This document shows, one piece after another, positions 47,757 to 57,867 of a DNA stretch of 64,000 nucleotides (position 1 is its first letter; the number at the start of each line of letters is the position of its first letter). The notes below the pieces were generated by a model. That model searched no databases. It saw nothing but the letters and a program-made list of their open reading frames with translations, and was not told where the DNA came from. The position numbers and the translations under genes are program-made. This DNA is from Roseiflexus castenholzii DSM 13941 (lineage in GTDB: Bacteria; Chloroflexota; Chloroflexia; Chloroflexales; Roseiflexaceae). Location: the NCBI RefSeq assembly GCF_000017805.1, contig NC_009767.1, positions 5,624,001 through 5,688,000 of the forward strand, given 5' to 3'.

Positions 47757-48803
47757 ATGGTCAAACGAACGCTGGTCGTCTTCTGGTCAATTATGGCGCT
47801 AGTACTGGCTGCGTGTGGACAGCCGACCCCCGCAGCGCCAACAACCGCCCCTTCAGCCCCCACCACCGCGCCTTCCGGCGAACAACCCACAACAGCGCCC
47901 GCCGCGCCCAGCGGGGAAAAACTGCGCTTGATCATCGGCACCGGCGGCACCGGCGGCGTGTTCTTCCCCTATGGCGGCGGTCTGGCGCGTATTCTTACCG
48001 AAAAGATGCCCAACACGGAAGCGACGGCGCAGGAAACCGGCGGCTCCGTCGATAATATGAAACTGCTCCAGAATTCGGAAGCGCAAATCGGCTTCACCAC
48101 CGCAGATTCGGCATACGATGGCATTAATGGCGTGGCAGCATACCAGGCGACCGGTCCGGTTCCCGCCGCAACCATTGCCGTGCTCTATCAGAGTTTCATC
48201 CATGTGGTCGCGCGCGCCGATTCGGGTATCACAAGCGTCGCCGATATGAAAGGGCGACCTGTCTCGATTGGATCGGCGGGCAGCAGCACGGAAACCGCGG
48301 CTATCCGCCTGCTCGAAGCCGCAGGGCTGAAGCCGGAAGATGTGGTCCGCGAAAACCTGGGGGTGGCCGACTCGGTGGCTGCCATGAAGGATAAGAAGAT
48401 CGATGCCTTCTTCTGGATCGGCGGTCTGCCGACGGCTGCGGTGACCGACCTGGTTACGACCGAGTCGGTGGTCTTTATCGACACCAGTTCGCTGCTGAAG
48501 CCGATGGTGGATAAGTATGGTCCAATCTACGCCGCTACCGTGCTGCCTGGCGGCACCTACAAAGGGACGGACCAGGATGTGCCGGGGATTGGCGTTGCCA
48601 ACCTGCTCGTGGTGCGCGAGGATATGCCCGCTGACCAGGTAAAAGGCATTCTGACCACAATTTTCGACAATCTCGAAGAAGTGCATCAGATCCATCCCGC
48701 AGCGCGCACCCTGTCGCTTGAATCGGCAGTCACCGGTTCATCGATACCGTTCCATCCGGCTGCAATCGAGTTCTACAAGGAACGTGGCGTTTGGAAGGAG
48801 TGA
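47757..48803 (+). CDS. TAXI-family TRAP transporter solute receptor (lipoprotein)
   Basis: Extracytoplasmic receptor of a TRAP transporter, 348 residues. The signal peptide MVKRTLVVFWSIMALVLAAC ends in a lipobox cysteine at residue 20, followed by a Pro/Ala/Thr-rich linker. The mature part has the TAXI pattern LIIGTGGTGGVFFPYGGGLA, then GGSVDNMKLLQNSEAQIGFT and KGRPVSIGSAGSSTETAAIR. Ligands of this family include glutamate/glutamine-like or other organic acids; here unknown. AAAGGAG precedes the ATG. The fused permease gene follows after a hairpin. Confidence 0.93.
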   Translation: MVKRTLVVFWSIMALVLAACGQPTPAAPTTAPSAPTTAPSGEQPTTAPAAPSGEKLRLIIGTGGTGGVFFPYGGGLARILTEKMPNTEATAQETGGSVDNMKLLQNSEAQIGFTTADSAYDGINGVAAYQATGPVPAATIAVLYQSFIHVVARADSGITSVADMKGRPVSIGSAGSSTETAAIRLLEAAGLKPEDVVRENLGVADSVAAMKDKKIDAFFWIGGLPTAAVTDLVTTESVVFIDTSSLLKPMVDKYGPIYAATVLPGGTYKGTDQDVPGIGVANLLVVREDMPADQVKGILTTIFDNLEEVHQIHPAARTLSLESAVTGSSIPFHPAAIEFYKERGVWKE

Positions 48804-48855
48804 CGAGGTGAGATTGAGGCAAGATACCACTGAGAGCCTGTTCTGAAAAGATCAT

Positions 48856-48890
<35 letters not shown>

Positions 48891-49060
48891 CGCGTTCCAC
48901 GCAGCGATTTTTCAGAAGGTCTCTTACCACCGGGTCTTGCCTTGTTCTATGTGCTTCCAGCCGACTTGCGCATGTGTGTGTCTACTTGATCGGTGTTGGC
49001 TCTCAGCCATACAGACTGCGCGCGTGCAGTCGCCGCACCGTTGAGAGGGGGGTGTCAACG

Positions 49061-51346
49061 ATGAGCATCGCCGCCAACGCTCAAAACAACGACGCGCCTG
49101 ACGAAGAGGTCATTTCCAGGGAAAAAGTCGAGCAACTCATCGAGGAGTTCGAGAACGAAGCAGCAACCCGAAAACTGAGCGGCGCCTGGGCATGGATCGC
49201 CGGGATTGTTGCGGCGGCGCTCTCGATCTATGCACTCTACTGGACGCAGGCGATCATCACGACTCAGGTTTACCGTGCCACGTTCCTGATGCTCGTCCTG
49301 GCGTTGACGTTCTTCTACTTCCCATTGCGCAAGGCTGCGCGCACGAAAGTGCCCTGGTATGATGTTGTGCTGGCAGCGCTTGGCGCTGCCAGTATGATTT
49401 ATTTGAGCCTCAATTTCCGTGATGCGTTGCAGCGGGTCACTCAACCCACGCCGACCGAACTCGTGATGGGCGCCATTATGCTGCTGCTGGTGTTGGAAGC
49501 GACCCGCCGCACCACAGGTATGGCGCTGACACTGGTAGCAGTGTTCTCGATACTGTACGCGCTCTTCGGGTATGTTTTTCCTGAACCGTTCGACCATCGC
49601 GGAATCTCGCTGCAACGTCTGATCGGCACAAACTACCTGACATTGCAGGGTGTGTTTGGCGTGCCGCTCGATGTGGCGGCCACATTCATCGTGCTGTTTA
49701 CGATCTATGGCGCGGTGCTGGAGTACAGCGGCGCGGGCAAGTTCTTTATCGACTGGTCCTTTGCGGCGCTCGGCAAGTCGAAGAGCGGCGCCGGCCCGGG
49801 ACGCACCGTGGCGGCGGCCGGGTTTTTGCTCGGCACCGTGTCGGGCAGTGGCGTGGCAACGACGGTCACACTGGGATCGCTGTCGTGGCCTATGCTGCGC
49901 AAGGCAGGGTACGATAAGACGGTCGCGGCCGGAATGCTGGCTGCATCCGGGATCGGCGCCACCCTCTCGCCGCCAACCCTTGGAGCAGCAGCGTTTCTGA
50001 TCGCCGAATACCTGGATATTTCCTATCTCGATGTGCTGATCATGGCGATTGTGCCGACGATCCTCTACTACCTGTCGATCATTCTGATGATCGAAGCCGA
50101 CTCGCGCCGCATGAAGACACAGGCGGTCACATTCGAGAGCGAATCGCTCTGGGAGTTGACGCGCAAGTTTGGGTATCACTTCTCGTCGCTGTTTGCCGTC
50201 GCCATTCTGATGGGGTTTGGCATGACGCCCTTTATGGCGGTCTACTGGTCGATTGTCGTTGCGTTCTTCCTGAGTTTTCTCCGTCCCGAAACGCGCCTCT
50301 CCTCCCTGAAAGCGCTGGCGTCCGGCGTCGCGCTGATGGCGCTGCTGATGGCGCTGGAAGTGACCGGTGTGCTGCCGCGTATGCGTCCATCGGTGGCGAT
50401 CTTCTGGGGGTTAATGCTTACCGTCGTGATCGCGGCGGCGATGGCGCTCTACCGGCGGGTGCGCGCCATTCCGGGAGAAGATGAGAACATGCGCATTCTC
50501 AGGGCGCTGGAATATGGCGGGCGCAGTGTGGTGTCGATTGCCGCCACCACCGCCTGCGCAGGCATCATCGTCTCAGCCGTGACGTTGACCGGACTGGGGC
50601 TTAAGATTTCGGGCATGATCGTGAGCCTTGGCGGCGGCAACATCCTGATGACGGTCTTCTTTGCAGCCATTGCTGTCTGGGTATTGGGATTGGCGGTGCC
50701 GGTCACGGCATCGTACATTCTGGCAGCGGTCATGATCGTTCCCGCGTTGCGACAGGTGGGTGTGCCGGAACCCGCTGCGCATATGTTCATTTTCTATTAT
50801 GCGGTCCTGGCTGATGTGTCGCCGCCGACTGCGCTGGCGCCTATGGCTGCCGCAGCGATTACCGGCGGGCGTCCGTGGCCCACAATGTTTATGGCATGGA
50901 AGTATTGTCTGCCCGGTTTCCTGGTGCCGTTCATGTTTACGATGACGACCGACGGGACGAGTCTGCTGCTGTTGTTGCAGCAGGTTGGCAAAGATGTGGG
51001 CACGGTGACGCTGGCGTTCAAACCTGCCTGGTATGAGGCGCTGGCGGCAGGAGGGTGGATGACGATTGTGGTGACCTTCCTGACCAGTTGCCTGGCAGTT
51101 GGCGCCCTGGCGGTCGCTTTTGGCGGATGGCTGCTCCGTCAGGCGAATCTTTTCGAGCGCGTGCTGATGGGTGTTGCCGGTTTGGCGATGCTCTATGCCG
51201 ACCTGGGAGCGGACGCCGTTGGGTTTGGGTTGTTTATTGTGGGCGTGCTGGTTCACGTGGTGCGGGTGCGCCAGATGCGCAAGGCGGAGTCGGTCGCTGT
51301 CGCCGCAGTGGAAACGGACACGTTCAGCGAGCGCTCGGTTGGATGA
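49061..51346 (+). CDS. TRAP transporter fused permease (4TM/12TM)
   Basis: A 761-residue inner-membrane protein combining the DctQ-like small and DctM-like large subunits, the arrangement that normally pairs with TAXI receptors. The DctM part shows SGSGVATTVTLGSLSWPMLR, GMLAASGIGATLSPPTLGAA and DVSPPTALAPMAAAAITGG. The start at 49061 (MSIAANAQNN) follows GAGGGGGG; an earlier in-frame ATG at 48872 lies within the hairpin and is rejected. It uses an ion gradient for solute uptake. Confidence 0.93.
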   Translation: MSIAANAQNNDAPDEEVISREKVEQLIEEFENEAATRKLSGAWAWIAGIVAAALSIYALYWTQAIITTQVYRATFLMLVLALTFFYFPLRKAARTKVPWYDVVLAALGAASMIYLSLNFRDALQRVTQPTPTELVMGAIMLLLVLEATRRTTGMALTLVAVFSILYALFGYVFPEPFDHRGISLQRLIGTNYLTLQGVFGVPLDVAATFIVLFTIYGAVLEYSGAGKFFIDWSFAALGKSKSGAGPGRTVAAAGFLLGTVSGSGVATTVTLGSLSWPMLRKAGYDKTVAAGMLAASGIGATLSPPTLGAAAFLIAEYLDISYLDVLIMAIVPTILYYLSIILMIEADSRRMKTQAVTFESESLWELTRKFGYHFSSLFAVAILMGFGMTPFMAVYWSIVVAFFLSFLRPETRLSSLKALASGVALMALLMALEVTGVLPRMRPSVAIFWGLMLTVVIAAAMALYRRVRAIPGEDENMRILRALEYGGRSVVSIAATTACAGIIVSAVTLTGLGLKISGMIVSLGGGNILMTVFFAAIAVWVLGLAVPVTASYILAAVMIVPALRQVGVPEPAAHMFIFYYAVLADVSPPTALAPMAAAAITGGRPWPTMFMAWKYCLPGFLVPFMFTMTTDGTSLLLLLQQVGKDVGTVTLAFKPAWYEALAAGGWMTIVVTFLTSCLAVGALAVAFGGWLLRQANLFERVLMGVAGLAMLYADLGADAVGFGLFIVGVLVHVVRVRQMRKAESVAVAAVETDTFSERSVG

Positions 51347-51354
51347 TGATCAGG

Positions 51355-51650
51355 TCCTCGCATCCCTGCCCCCACGCGGAGGTTCAAGGGCGGACCGCGC
51401 GCATAGCGGGCAGGCATGGCGTTGGGATGCGCCGTTTGGACCTCACCCCCTGCCCCGCTCCCGCGCGGGAGCGGGGAGACTGGCGACGCGCGCGCAGCCC
51501 GTCCCCCGGTGGGCGTGCCGGGGTGCGCGCCAGTGTTCCGTCCGCCCTTAAACACACGGAGGTGGGGGGGAAGAGGGTCCAAAAACGCGGCGCACAGCGA
51601 TGGGCTTATGTCGCCTTAAACACACGGAGGTGGGGGGAGGGTGAGGGGTT
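51355..51650. repeat. GC-rich repeat block related to family B
   Basis: Contains CCCCGCTCCCGCGCGGGAGC, a perfect palindrome shared in part with the family B copies (GCGCGCGGGAGCGGGG). It also has two copies of TAAACACACGGAGGTGGGG (51546 and 51617) spaced about 71 bases apart. No gene recognised. Confidence 0.6.
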
Positions 51651-52003
51651 ATACCAATTCCCTGTGACCATCCGGCATGGTCACCCCGAGCAGCGCGAGG
51701 GGTCGGGCGCGACCCGCTCCGATTCCTCGCTGCGCGCGGTCAGATTCCTCGCTGCGCTCGGAATGACACGAAGGCGGCCTGCGTCGCAGGTGACAAGTGT
51801 CGAGCGCACGGAGATTCCTCGCTGCGCTCGGAATGACCCGAAGGCGGCATCTTCCATCGTAATCAGCTGTGACCATCCGGCATGGTCACCCCGAACAGCG
51901 CGAGGGGTCTGGCGCAACCCGCGTAGATTCCTCGCTGCGCTCGGAATGACAAGTCGCTGCGCTCGGAATGACAAGAATGCGGCATCGTCAATCGTCATTG
52001 GTA
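51651..52003 (+). repeat. MITE-like repeat, family A copies 5 and 6 (fused)
   Basis: Starts ATACCAATTCCC and ends GTCATTGGTAT. A junction near 51860-51875 (ATCGTAATCAGCTGTGACC) shows two elements joined with degenerate inner ends. Each half has the CATCCGGCATGGTCACCCCG start and several GGAATGAC units. Confidence 0.8.
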
Positions 52004-52063
52004 TCACCCCTCGCCCCTCTCGCCTCGCCCCTCGCCCCTCTCGCCTCACTCCTCACCCCTCTC

Positions 52064-52212
52064 ATACCAATGACCGGTGACCATCCGGCATGGTCACCCC
52101 GAGCAGCGCGAGGGGTCTGGCGCAACCCGCTCAGATTCCGCGCTGCGCTCGGAATGACAAGTCGCTGCGCTCGGAATGACAAGAATGCGGCATCGTCAAT
52201 CGTCATTGGTAT
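52064..52212 (+). repeat. MITE-like repeat, family A copy 7
   Basis: A clean 149-base copy with perfect 11-base ends. With the following CACCCCTCGCCCCTCTCGCC spacer it forms a direct duplication of about 207 bases with the preceding and following copies. Confidence 0.88.
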
Positions 52213-52271
52213 CACCCCTCGCCCCTCTCGCCTCGCCCCTCGCCCCTCTCGCCTCACTCCTCACCCCTCTC

Positions 52272-52443
52272 ATACCAATGACCGGTGACCATCCGGCATG
52301 GTCACCCCGAGCAGCGCGAGGGGTCTGGCGCAACCCGCTCAGATTCCGCGCTGCGCGCGGTCAGATTCCTCGCTGAGTTTACCCTGAGCGAAGCGAAGGG
52401 CTCGGAATGACACGAAGGCGGCATCTTCAAGCGTCATTGGTAT
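52272..52443 (+). repeat. MITE-like repeat, family A copy 8
   Basis: Begins 208 bases after copy 7 with the same left half; its right half has the ACCCTGAGCGAAGCGAAGGG block seen in copies 1 and 3. It ends 37 bases before the uvrA stop codon. Confidence 0.88.
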
Positions 52444-52479
52444 TATATGACGAACCTTGTGTACATTCGTTGCGCAAGA

Positions 52480-55400
52480 TTAATCTTGCGCCACACCCTT
52501 AACCCCAGTCGCATATAGAATCTCGCGCAGGAACCGTCCCGTGTGCGATGCCTCGATCATGGCGACCTCTTCAGGCGTGCCGACGGCGACGACCGTGCCG
52601 CCGCCGTCGCCGCCCTCCGGTCCCATGTCGATGATCCAGTCTGCGGTCTTAATCACATCGAGGTTGTGTTCAATGACGAGCACGGTGTTGCCCGCATCCA
52701 CAAGACGGTGCAGCACGGTGAGCAGGCGCTGCACATCGGCAAAGTGCAACCCGGTGGTCGGTTCATCGAGAATATACATGGTACGACCGGTTGCAACGCG
52801 CGCCAGTTCTTTCGCAAGTTTCACCCGTTGCGCCTCGCCGCCGGAAAGGGTCGTCGCCGATTGCCCGAGTTTGATGTAGTCCAGCCCGACATCGTGCAAC
52901 GTCTGGAGCATGCGCTTGATACGCGGCACATTGTCGAAGAACTCCAGCGCCGTCTGAACGTCCATATCAAGGACATCGGCGATTGATTTGCCTTTGTACT
53001 TGACCTGCAACGTTTCGCGGTTGTACCGTTTGCCCTTGCAGACATCGCAGCGCACCCAGACATCTGCCAGGAACTGCATATCGATGCGTTTTTCGCCATT
53101 GCCCTCGCAGGCTTCGCAGCGCCCGCCCTTCAGGTTGAACGAGAAGCGACCGGCGTTATAGCCACGTAGTTTCGCTTCATTAGTCGAGGCGAATAGTTCA
53201 CGAATCAGGTCGAACAGTTTGACATACGTCGCCGGGTTCGAGCGCGGCGTCCGCCCGATTGGTTGCTGATCGATATCGATCACCTTATCGAGATGCTCCA
53301 ACCCGCGCAGCGCGCGGAATGGTCCCGGCTTCAACTGAGCGCGATGCAGGCGATTCGCCAGCGCCGGGTAGAGCGTCTCGGTGATCAGTGACGACTTACC
53401 CGAACCGGACACTCCGGTGACGCACATAAAGACCCCCAGCGGAAAGCGAACAGTCACATCACGCAGGTTGTTCATCGTGGCGCCTTCGAGTTCGAGCCAC
53501 GGTCCCTCCGCCAGATCGGACTGATGATCTACCCGGCGACGACGCGGCGCATCCTGCAATCCATTGGCAACCGGACGCACCCGCGCAGTGCGGCGCTGCT
53601 GCGGCGTAGGGATCTCAAGTCGCCCCGCGAGATACGCACCGGTCAGCGACTCGGGCGATGCCGCCACGACATTGGGCGGACCAGCGGCGACGACCTGACC
53701 GCCCTTGACCCCGGCGCCCGGACCAAAATCGATGATCCAGTCAGCCGCCTGCATGGTTTCCAGATCGTGCTCAACCACCACGACGGTGTTGCCCAGGTCG
53801 CGCAGTTTGAGCAGCGTATCGAGGAGTTTGCGATTGTCGCGCTGATGTAGCCCGATGCTCGGCTCGTCGAGAATGTACGTTACACCCACAAGACCAGAGC
53901 CGATCTGCGATGCGAGACGGATGCGTTGCGCCTCACCGCCGGAGAGCGTCGGCGCGGGACGTTCCAGCGTCAGGTAATGAAGACCGACATTCAGCAGAAA
54001 GCCGAGCCGTTCACGAATTTCTTTCAGCACATCGTTGACAATCGCCATCTGATAATCGGTCAATGGCGTCACTGCACCGTGATGCGCAGCGCCATTTCCT
54101 GCCACAACCCCGGGCATCACCTGACCCTCCAGGTCTGCCAGATGCGCGATGTTGCCGGAAATGCCGCTCAGGGCATTCACCCATGCCAGTGCCCCGGCAA
54201 TCGTCATCCGTGTCACGTCGCGGATTGACAATCCGCCAACCCGGACCGCCAGGCTTTCGGGGCGCAGGCGCGCGCCGCTGCACGCCGGGCAGGGTTGCTC
54301 ACTCATAAAACTCTGGTAATACTCGCGTGTGTAGTCGCTGCCCGTCTGCTGAAAACGGCGGCGAATCTCGCTTGCCAGCCCTTCCCAGGTGCGGGTAAAC
54401 TCACCTCGGCTATCGCCGCCTTCATCACCCCACTGGAAACGTATCCGCTCTTTCCCGCTGCCATAGATGATGACGTGACGCGCCTGTTCGCTGAGTTGTT
54501 CCCAAGGCGTATCGAGATCGAATCCATAGTGCCGGGCAATCGCCAGCAGCGCGCGGTACCCCCACGAGTCACGCTTCTTGCGCAGTTCGCCCCAATACGT
54601 CACCGCACCTTCGTGCAGGGTCAGCGATGGGTTGGGAACGAGCAGGAGCGGATCGACTTCGAGCCGGACGCCAAGACCGGTGCATTCGGGGCAGGCGCCC
54701 TGCGGACTGTTGAACGAGAACATTTGCGGCGAGAGTTCAGGGAACGAAATACCGCAGTGCGTGCAAGTATTGGCTTCGCTCATCAACCATTCTTCGGCGG
54801 CGCCCGTTTTGTTCTGAATGCTGATGATCAACTGCCCCTCGCCGACCCGCAGCGCCTGCTCGACACTATCGGTCAGTCGGGTCACAAAAGCGTCCCACTC
54901 ACTCTGGGAACCTTCCTGTGCTCGACCGATGGGAGCGTCAGAAGAGCGCACCTGATCACGCGCGGCGTCGCGCGCCGGCATCGCCAGACGGTCAATGACA
55001 ATCTCAATCGTATGCTTGACCTTCTTATTGAGTTTGATCTCGCCCGCCAGATCGAAAATCTCGCCATCGACGCGCACCCGCGCGAACCCCTCGGCGCGCG
55101 CTTCCGCGAAGACATCTTTATACTCGCCCTTGCGCTGCGACACAAGCGGCGCCAGCACCATAAAGCGCGTCCCTGTCGGCAGGGTCAGCACCCGATTGAC
55201 CATCTGCTCGGCGCTCTGCGAACTGACCGGACGACCACACACGTGACAGTGCTGCGTCCCGACGCGGGCATACAGCAAACGGAGGTAGTCATAAATCTCG
55301 GTAACAGTGCCGACCGTCGAGCGTGGATTCTTCGAGGCGCTTTTCTGCTCGATGGCGATCGCGGGCGACAACCCCTCGATGGCATCGACTTTCGGTTTTT

Positions 55401-55611
55401 CCATCTGACCGAGAAACTGCCGTGCATATGCCGAGAGCGACTCGACGTATCGGCGCTGCCCTTCGGCGTACAACGTGTCGAACGCCAGCGACGACTTGCC
55501 CGACCCGGAGACGCCGGTCAGAACAACCAGTTTATCACGCGGGATTTCCAGGTCGATCCCTTTCAGATTGTGCTCACGCGCACCTTTGATGACAATAGCA
55601 TCTTTTGCCAT
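52480..55611 (-). CDS. uvrA: Excinuclease ABC subunit A
   Basis: DNA-damage recognition ATPase of nucleotide excision repair; loads UvrB. The start at 55611 (MAKDAIVIKGAREHNLKGID) gives 1043 residues, longer than the usual 940-970 because of an Arg/Gln-rich insertion near residues 660-720. Two ABC modules show GVSGSGKSSLAFDTLYAEGQ and GVSGSGKSSLITETLYPALA, with LSGGEAQRIRLA and LSGGEAQRVKLA signatures. Zinc sites are CTHCGISF...CPEC and CEACEGNGEKRID...CDVC. An upstream in-frame extension to 55791 is unlikely. Stands alone. Confidence 0.97.
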   Translation of the reverse strand: MAKDAIVIKGAREHNLKGIDLEIPRDKLVVLTGVSGSGKSSLAFDTLYAEGQRRYVESLSAYARQFLGQMEKPKVDAIEGLSPAIAIEQKSASKNPRSTVGTVTEIYDYLRLLYARVGTQHCHVCGRPVSSQSAEQMVNRVLTLPTGTRFMVLAPLVSQRKGEYKDVFAEARAEGFARVRVDGEIFDLAGEIKLNKKVKHTIEIVIDRLAMPARDAARDQVRSSDAPIGRAQEGSQSEWDAFVTRLTDSVEQALRVGEGQLIISIQNKTGAAEEWLMSEANTCTHCGISFPELSPQMFSFNSPQGACPECTGLGVRLEVDPLLLVPNPSLTLHEGAVTYWGELRKKRDSWGYRALLAIARHYGFDLDTPWEQLSEQARHVIIYGSGKERIRFQWGDEGGDSRGEFTRTWEGLASEIRRRFQQTGSDYTREYYQSFMSEQPCPACSGARLRPESLAVRVGGLSIRDVTRMTIAGALAWVNALSGISGNIAHLADLEGQVMPGVVAGNGAAHHGAVTPLTDYQMAIVNDVLKEIRERLGFLLNVGLHYLTLERPAPTLSGGEAQRIRLASQIGSGLVGVTYILDEPSIGLHQRDNRKLLDTLLKLRDLGNTVVVVEHDLETMQAADWIIDFGPGAGVKGGQVVAAGPPNVVAASPESLTGAYLAGRLEIPTPQQRRTARVRPVANGLQDAPRRRRVDHQSDLAEGPWLELEGATMNNLRDVTVRFPLGVFMCVTGVSGSGKSSLITETLYPALANRLHRAQLKPGPFRALRGLEHLDKVIDIDQQPIGRTPRSNPATYVKLFDLIRELFASTNEAKLRGYNAGRFSFNLKGGRCEACEGNGEKRIDMQFLADVWVRCDVCKGKRYNRETLQVKYKGKSIADVLDMDVQTALEFFDNVPRIKRMLQTLHDVGLDYIKLGQSATTLSGGEAQRVKLAKELARVATGRTMYILDEPTTGLHFADVQRLLTVLHRLVDAGNTVLVIEHNLDVIKTADWIIDMGPEGGDGGGTVVAVGTPEEVAMIEASHTGRFLREILYATGVKGVAQD

Positions 55612-55833
55612 GATCTGGCGACCTTTCGCAGCATAAAGCGCTGGTCCGCAACCATACGCAGGCACTGCTCGTGGAGCGCATCCACAGCCGTGCTGTACAT
55701 ACGTGAACAGGTGTGCGATAGTATAGCACTGCATGAATGCCGGGTCAATCACAGCGCTGCTACGGGATCGTGCAACGAATCCGACATACATACCTGTGCC
55801 GCCAGGCGGCGCTGCGGGCTCATGAAGATCAAG

Positions 55834-56011
55834 AATTAAATCCGGTAAATCTGCGCCGTCAGGTTGCGCATTCGCGGAACTGCGGGCTAAAGCCCTCGCT
55901 GAGTTCGTGAAAGCCCCTTTGGGGCTTCAATGTCCTGAGCAAGGGCTTTAGCCCGCAGCTCATAGAATGAGCGATTCGGCAGACAGGTATACCAGATTCA
56001 TTATCTTAATT
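55834..56011 (+). repeat. 178-bp repeat R, left copy
   Basis: Runs from AATTAAATCCGG to ATTATCTTAATT. The ends are mirror-like (AATTAA/TTAATT). The middle forms a long hairpin: CTGCGGGCTAAAGCCCTCGC pairs with GCAAGGGCTTTAGCCCGCAG, with a nested AGCCCCTTTGGGGCT. An equal-length copy with two base changes lies at 57868-58045. Confidence 0.93.
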
Positions 56012-57867
56012 CTGACTCCACTGCAAAAACGAGAAGACAAAACTGCTCCGAATACCCTCCTCAAAACGGGCAAATCTTAATATCATCCAGCCAACCCCTT
56101 TGAGGAGAAAACCATGTTCCGCAAAAACACCCGTCACTGGCAAATTCCGCTCACCAGCCATGTGGATGAACTGCCCGAACCGCTGCGCCGCCGCCTGGAG
56201 AACTCCTGGGCCGGCACCTTCTACCGCGAATTCTTCTCCCGTCTGGACGAAGGCCCCTTTGCCGTGTTGTACAGCGACCTGATTTCACGTCCCAACGTGC
56301 CGGTGAATGTGCTGGTCGGGCTGGAATTTCTCAAAGCCGCCAACGGCTGGACGGATGAAGAGATGTACGATCACTTCTGTTATGACGTCCAGGTGCGCTA
56401 TGCCCTGGGCTACCGCCAATTGAGCGAAGGCTGCTTCGACTTGCGCACGCTGTATTATTTTCGAGAACGGCTGGCACAACATGCCCAGGAGACGGGCGAA
56501 AACCTGCTGGAACGCGCCTTTGAGCAAGTGACGGGCGAACAGCTGCGCGCCTTCTCCATCAAGAGCGGTAAACAACGCATGGACAGCACCCTGCTGGCCT
56601 CCAACATCCGCCAGATGGGGCGCATCCAGCTGCTGGTGACAGTGCTGCAGCGCGTCTGGCGCATGCTCAGCGAAGCAGACCAGCAGCGCTATGCCCAACG
56701 CTTCGAGCGATACACCAAAGGCCACCCCGGGCAGTATATCTATCGGCTGAAGAAGGAAGAGTGGCCGGAGCATCTGCAGCGCATCGGGGAAGACATGCGC
56801 ACCCTGTTGCAGGAACTGCAGGCCGCCTACGGAGAACAGCCGACCTATGCGGTGCTGGCGCGGGTGTTTGCCGAGCATTTCCGCCTGGAGAAGGAGAAAC
56901 TACAGGTCAAAGAAGCCAGCGAATTGAGCGCCCGCAGCCTGCAATCGCCGGACGACCTGGAAGCCACCTACCGCGAAAAGCACGGCAAATCTTCACGCGG
57001 GTATGTGGTCAACCTCACCGAAACCTGCGACCCGGACAACCCGCTGCAACTGGTGACCAAAATCCAGGTCGCGCCCAATGTCACCGATGACAGCGCCCTG
57101 CTGGCCGAAGCCTTGCCCGACCTGAAGGAACGCACCGGGCTGGAAGAACTCTACACCGATGGCGCCTACGGCAGCGCCGAGAACGATAAGCGTTTGGCTG
57201 AACAGGAGGTGACGCTGATCCAGAGCGCCATCCGCGGGCGCAAGCGAAAGGAAGAGCGGCTGTACCTGGATGATTTTACGCTGCCAGGCGACACTCACAA
57301 CGGAGCGCTGAACCTGACCTGTCCACACGCTCAGCAAGCGCCCGTGAGAGGCGCCAAACAGGGCAAATCGTATCGCGCCACCTTTGACGCGCAGGTTTGT
57401 GGGAACTGTCCCTTGCAGCCCCGGTGTCCGGTGCAGCCTCGCAAAAATGGAGAAGCTGTACTGCTCTTCACGGAGGAAGACTTGCGCCGGGCGCAGCGGC
57501 GGCGCAGGATGCGTCAGGCGGACTCGGGAGAACGGAACCTGCGTTCTGCCACTGAAGCGAGCATCCGCAGTCTCAAGCATCCCTTCCCGGCGGGCAAGTT
57601 ACCGGTACGGGGACGTTTTCGAGCCGCCTGTCTGCTGATTGGTTCCGCCGCCGTGATGACCGTGCGGCGGATACACCGTTACCTGCAGAGCCAGATAGCA
57701 GGAAATCGGCCAGGAGAGCAGGCAAAAAGGATGACAAAACGCCTGGCAGAACAGGCGGAACATGTTTTTTTTTTTGGCCGGACGCTTTTGCAGGCCTTTG
57801 GACTTTACCGCCGAATCAACAGCCCGGTTTTGACCTGGTAAGGTTCAGATTTTTGCAGAGGAGTCAG
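56012..57867 (+). mobile_element. IS1182-family insertion sequence
   Basis: An 1856-bp element with imperfect terminal inverted repeats: left CTGACTCCACTGCAAAAACG, right (inverted) CTGACTCCTCTGCAAAAATC. Flanking bases TTAATT and AATTAA share AATT, a likely 4-base target duplication. It carries one intact transposase gene and lies exactly between the two R repeats. Confidence 0.92.
56114..57841 (+). CDS. IS1182-family transposase
   Basis: A 575-residue DDE transposase. The N-terminal domain (MFRKNTRHWQIPLTSHVDEL) with GLEFLKAANGWTDEEMYDHF is typical of IS1182. Catalytic Asp residues are in KQRMDSTLLASNIRQMGR and LEELYTDGAYGS. Catalytic Glu is in RSATEASIRSLKHPFPAGKL. A CGNCPLQPRCPVQ segment is the family's Cys-rich patch. 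GAGGAG lies just before the ATG. No frameshift is seen, so the element may still be active. Confidence 0.95.
   Translation: MFRKNTRHWQIPLTSHVDELPEPLRRRLENSWAGTFYREFFSRLDEGPFAVLYSDLISRPNVPVNVLVGLEFLKAANGWTDEEMYDHFCYDVQVRYALGYRQLSEGCFDLRTLYYFRERLAQHAQETGENLLERAFEQVTGEQLRAFSIKSGKQRMDSTLLASNIRQMGRIQLLVTVLQRVWRMLSEADQQRYAQRFERYTKGHPGQYIYRLKKEEWPEHLQRIGEDMRTLLQELQAAYGEQPTYAVLARVFAEHFRLEKEKLQVKEASELSARSLQSPDDLEATYREKHGKSSRGYVVNLTETCDPDNPLQLVTKIQVAPNVTDDSALLAEALPDLKERTGLEELYTDGAYGSAENDKRLAEQEVTLIQSAIRGRKRKEERLYLDDFTLPGDTHNGALNLTCPHAQQAPVRGAKQGKSYRATFDAQVCGNCPLQPRCPVQPRKNGEAVLLFTEEDLRRAQRRRRMRQADSGERNLRSATEASIRSLKHPFPAGKLPVRGRFRAACLLIGSAAVMTVRRIHRYLQSQIAGNRPGEQAKRMTKRLAEQAEHVFFFGRTLLQAFGLYRRINSPVLTW

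Noticed and set aside
54295..55839. A 514-codon + strand open frame
   Set aside because: Antisense to uvrA; it lacks any domain and has a composition expected of the opposite strand.
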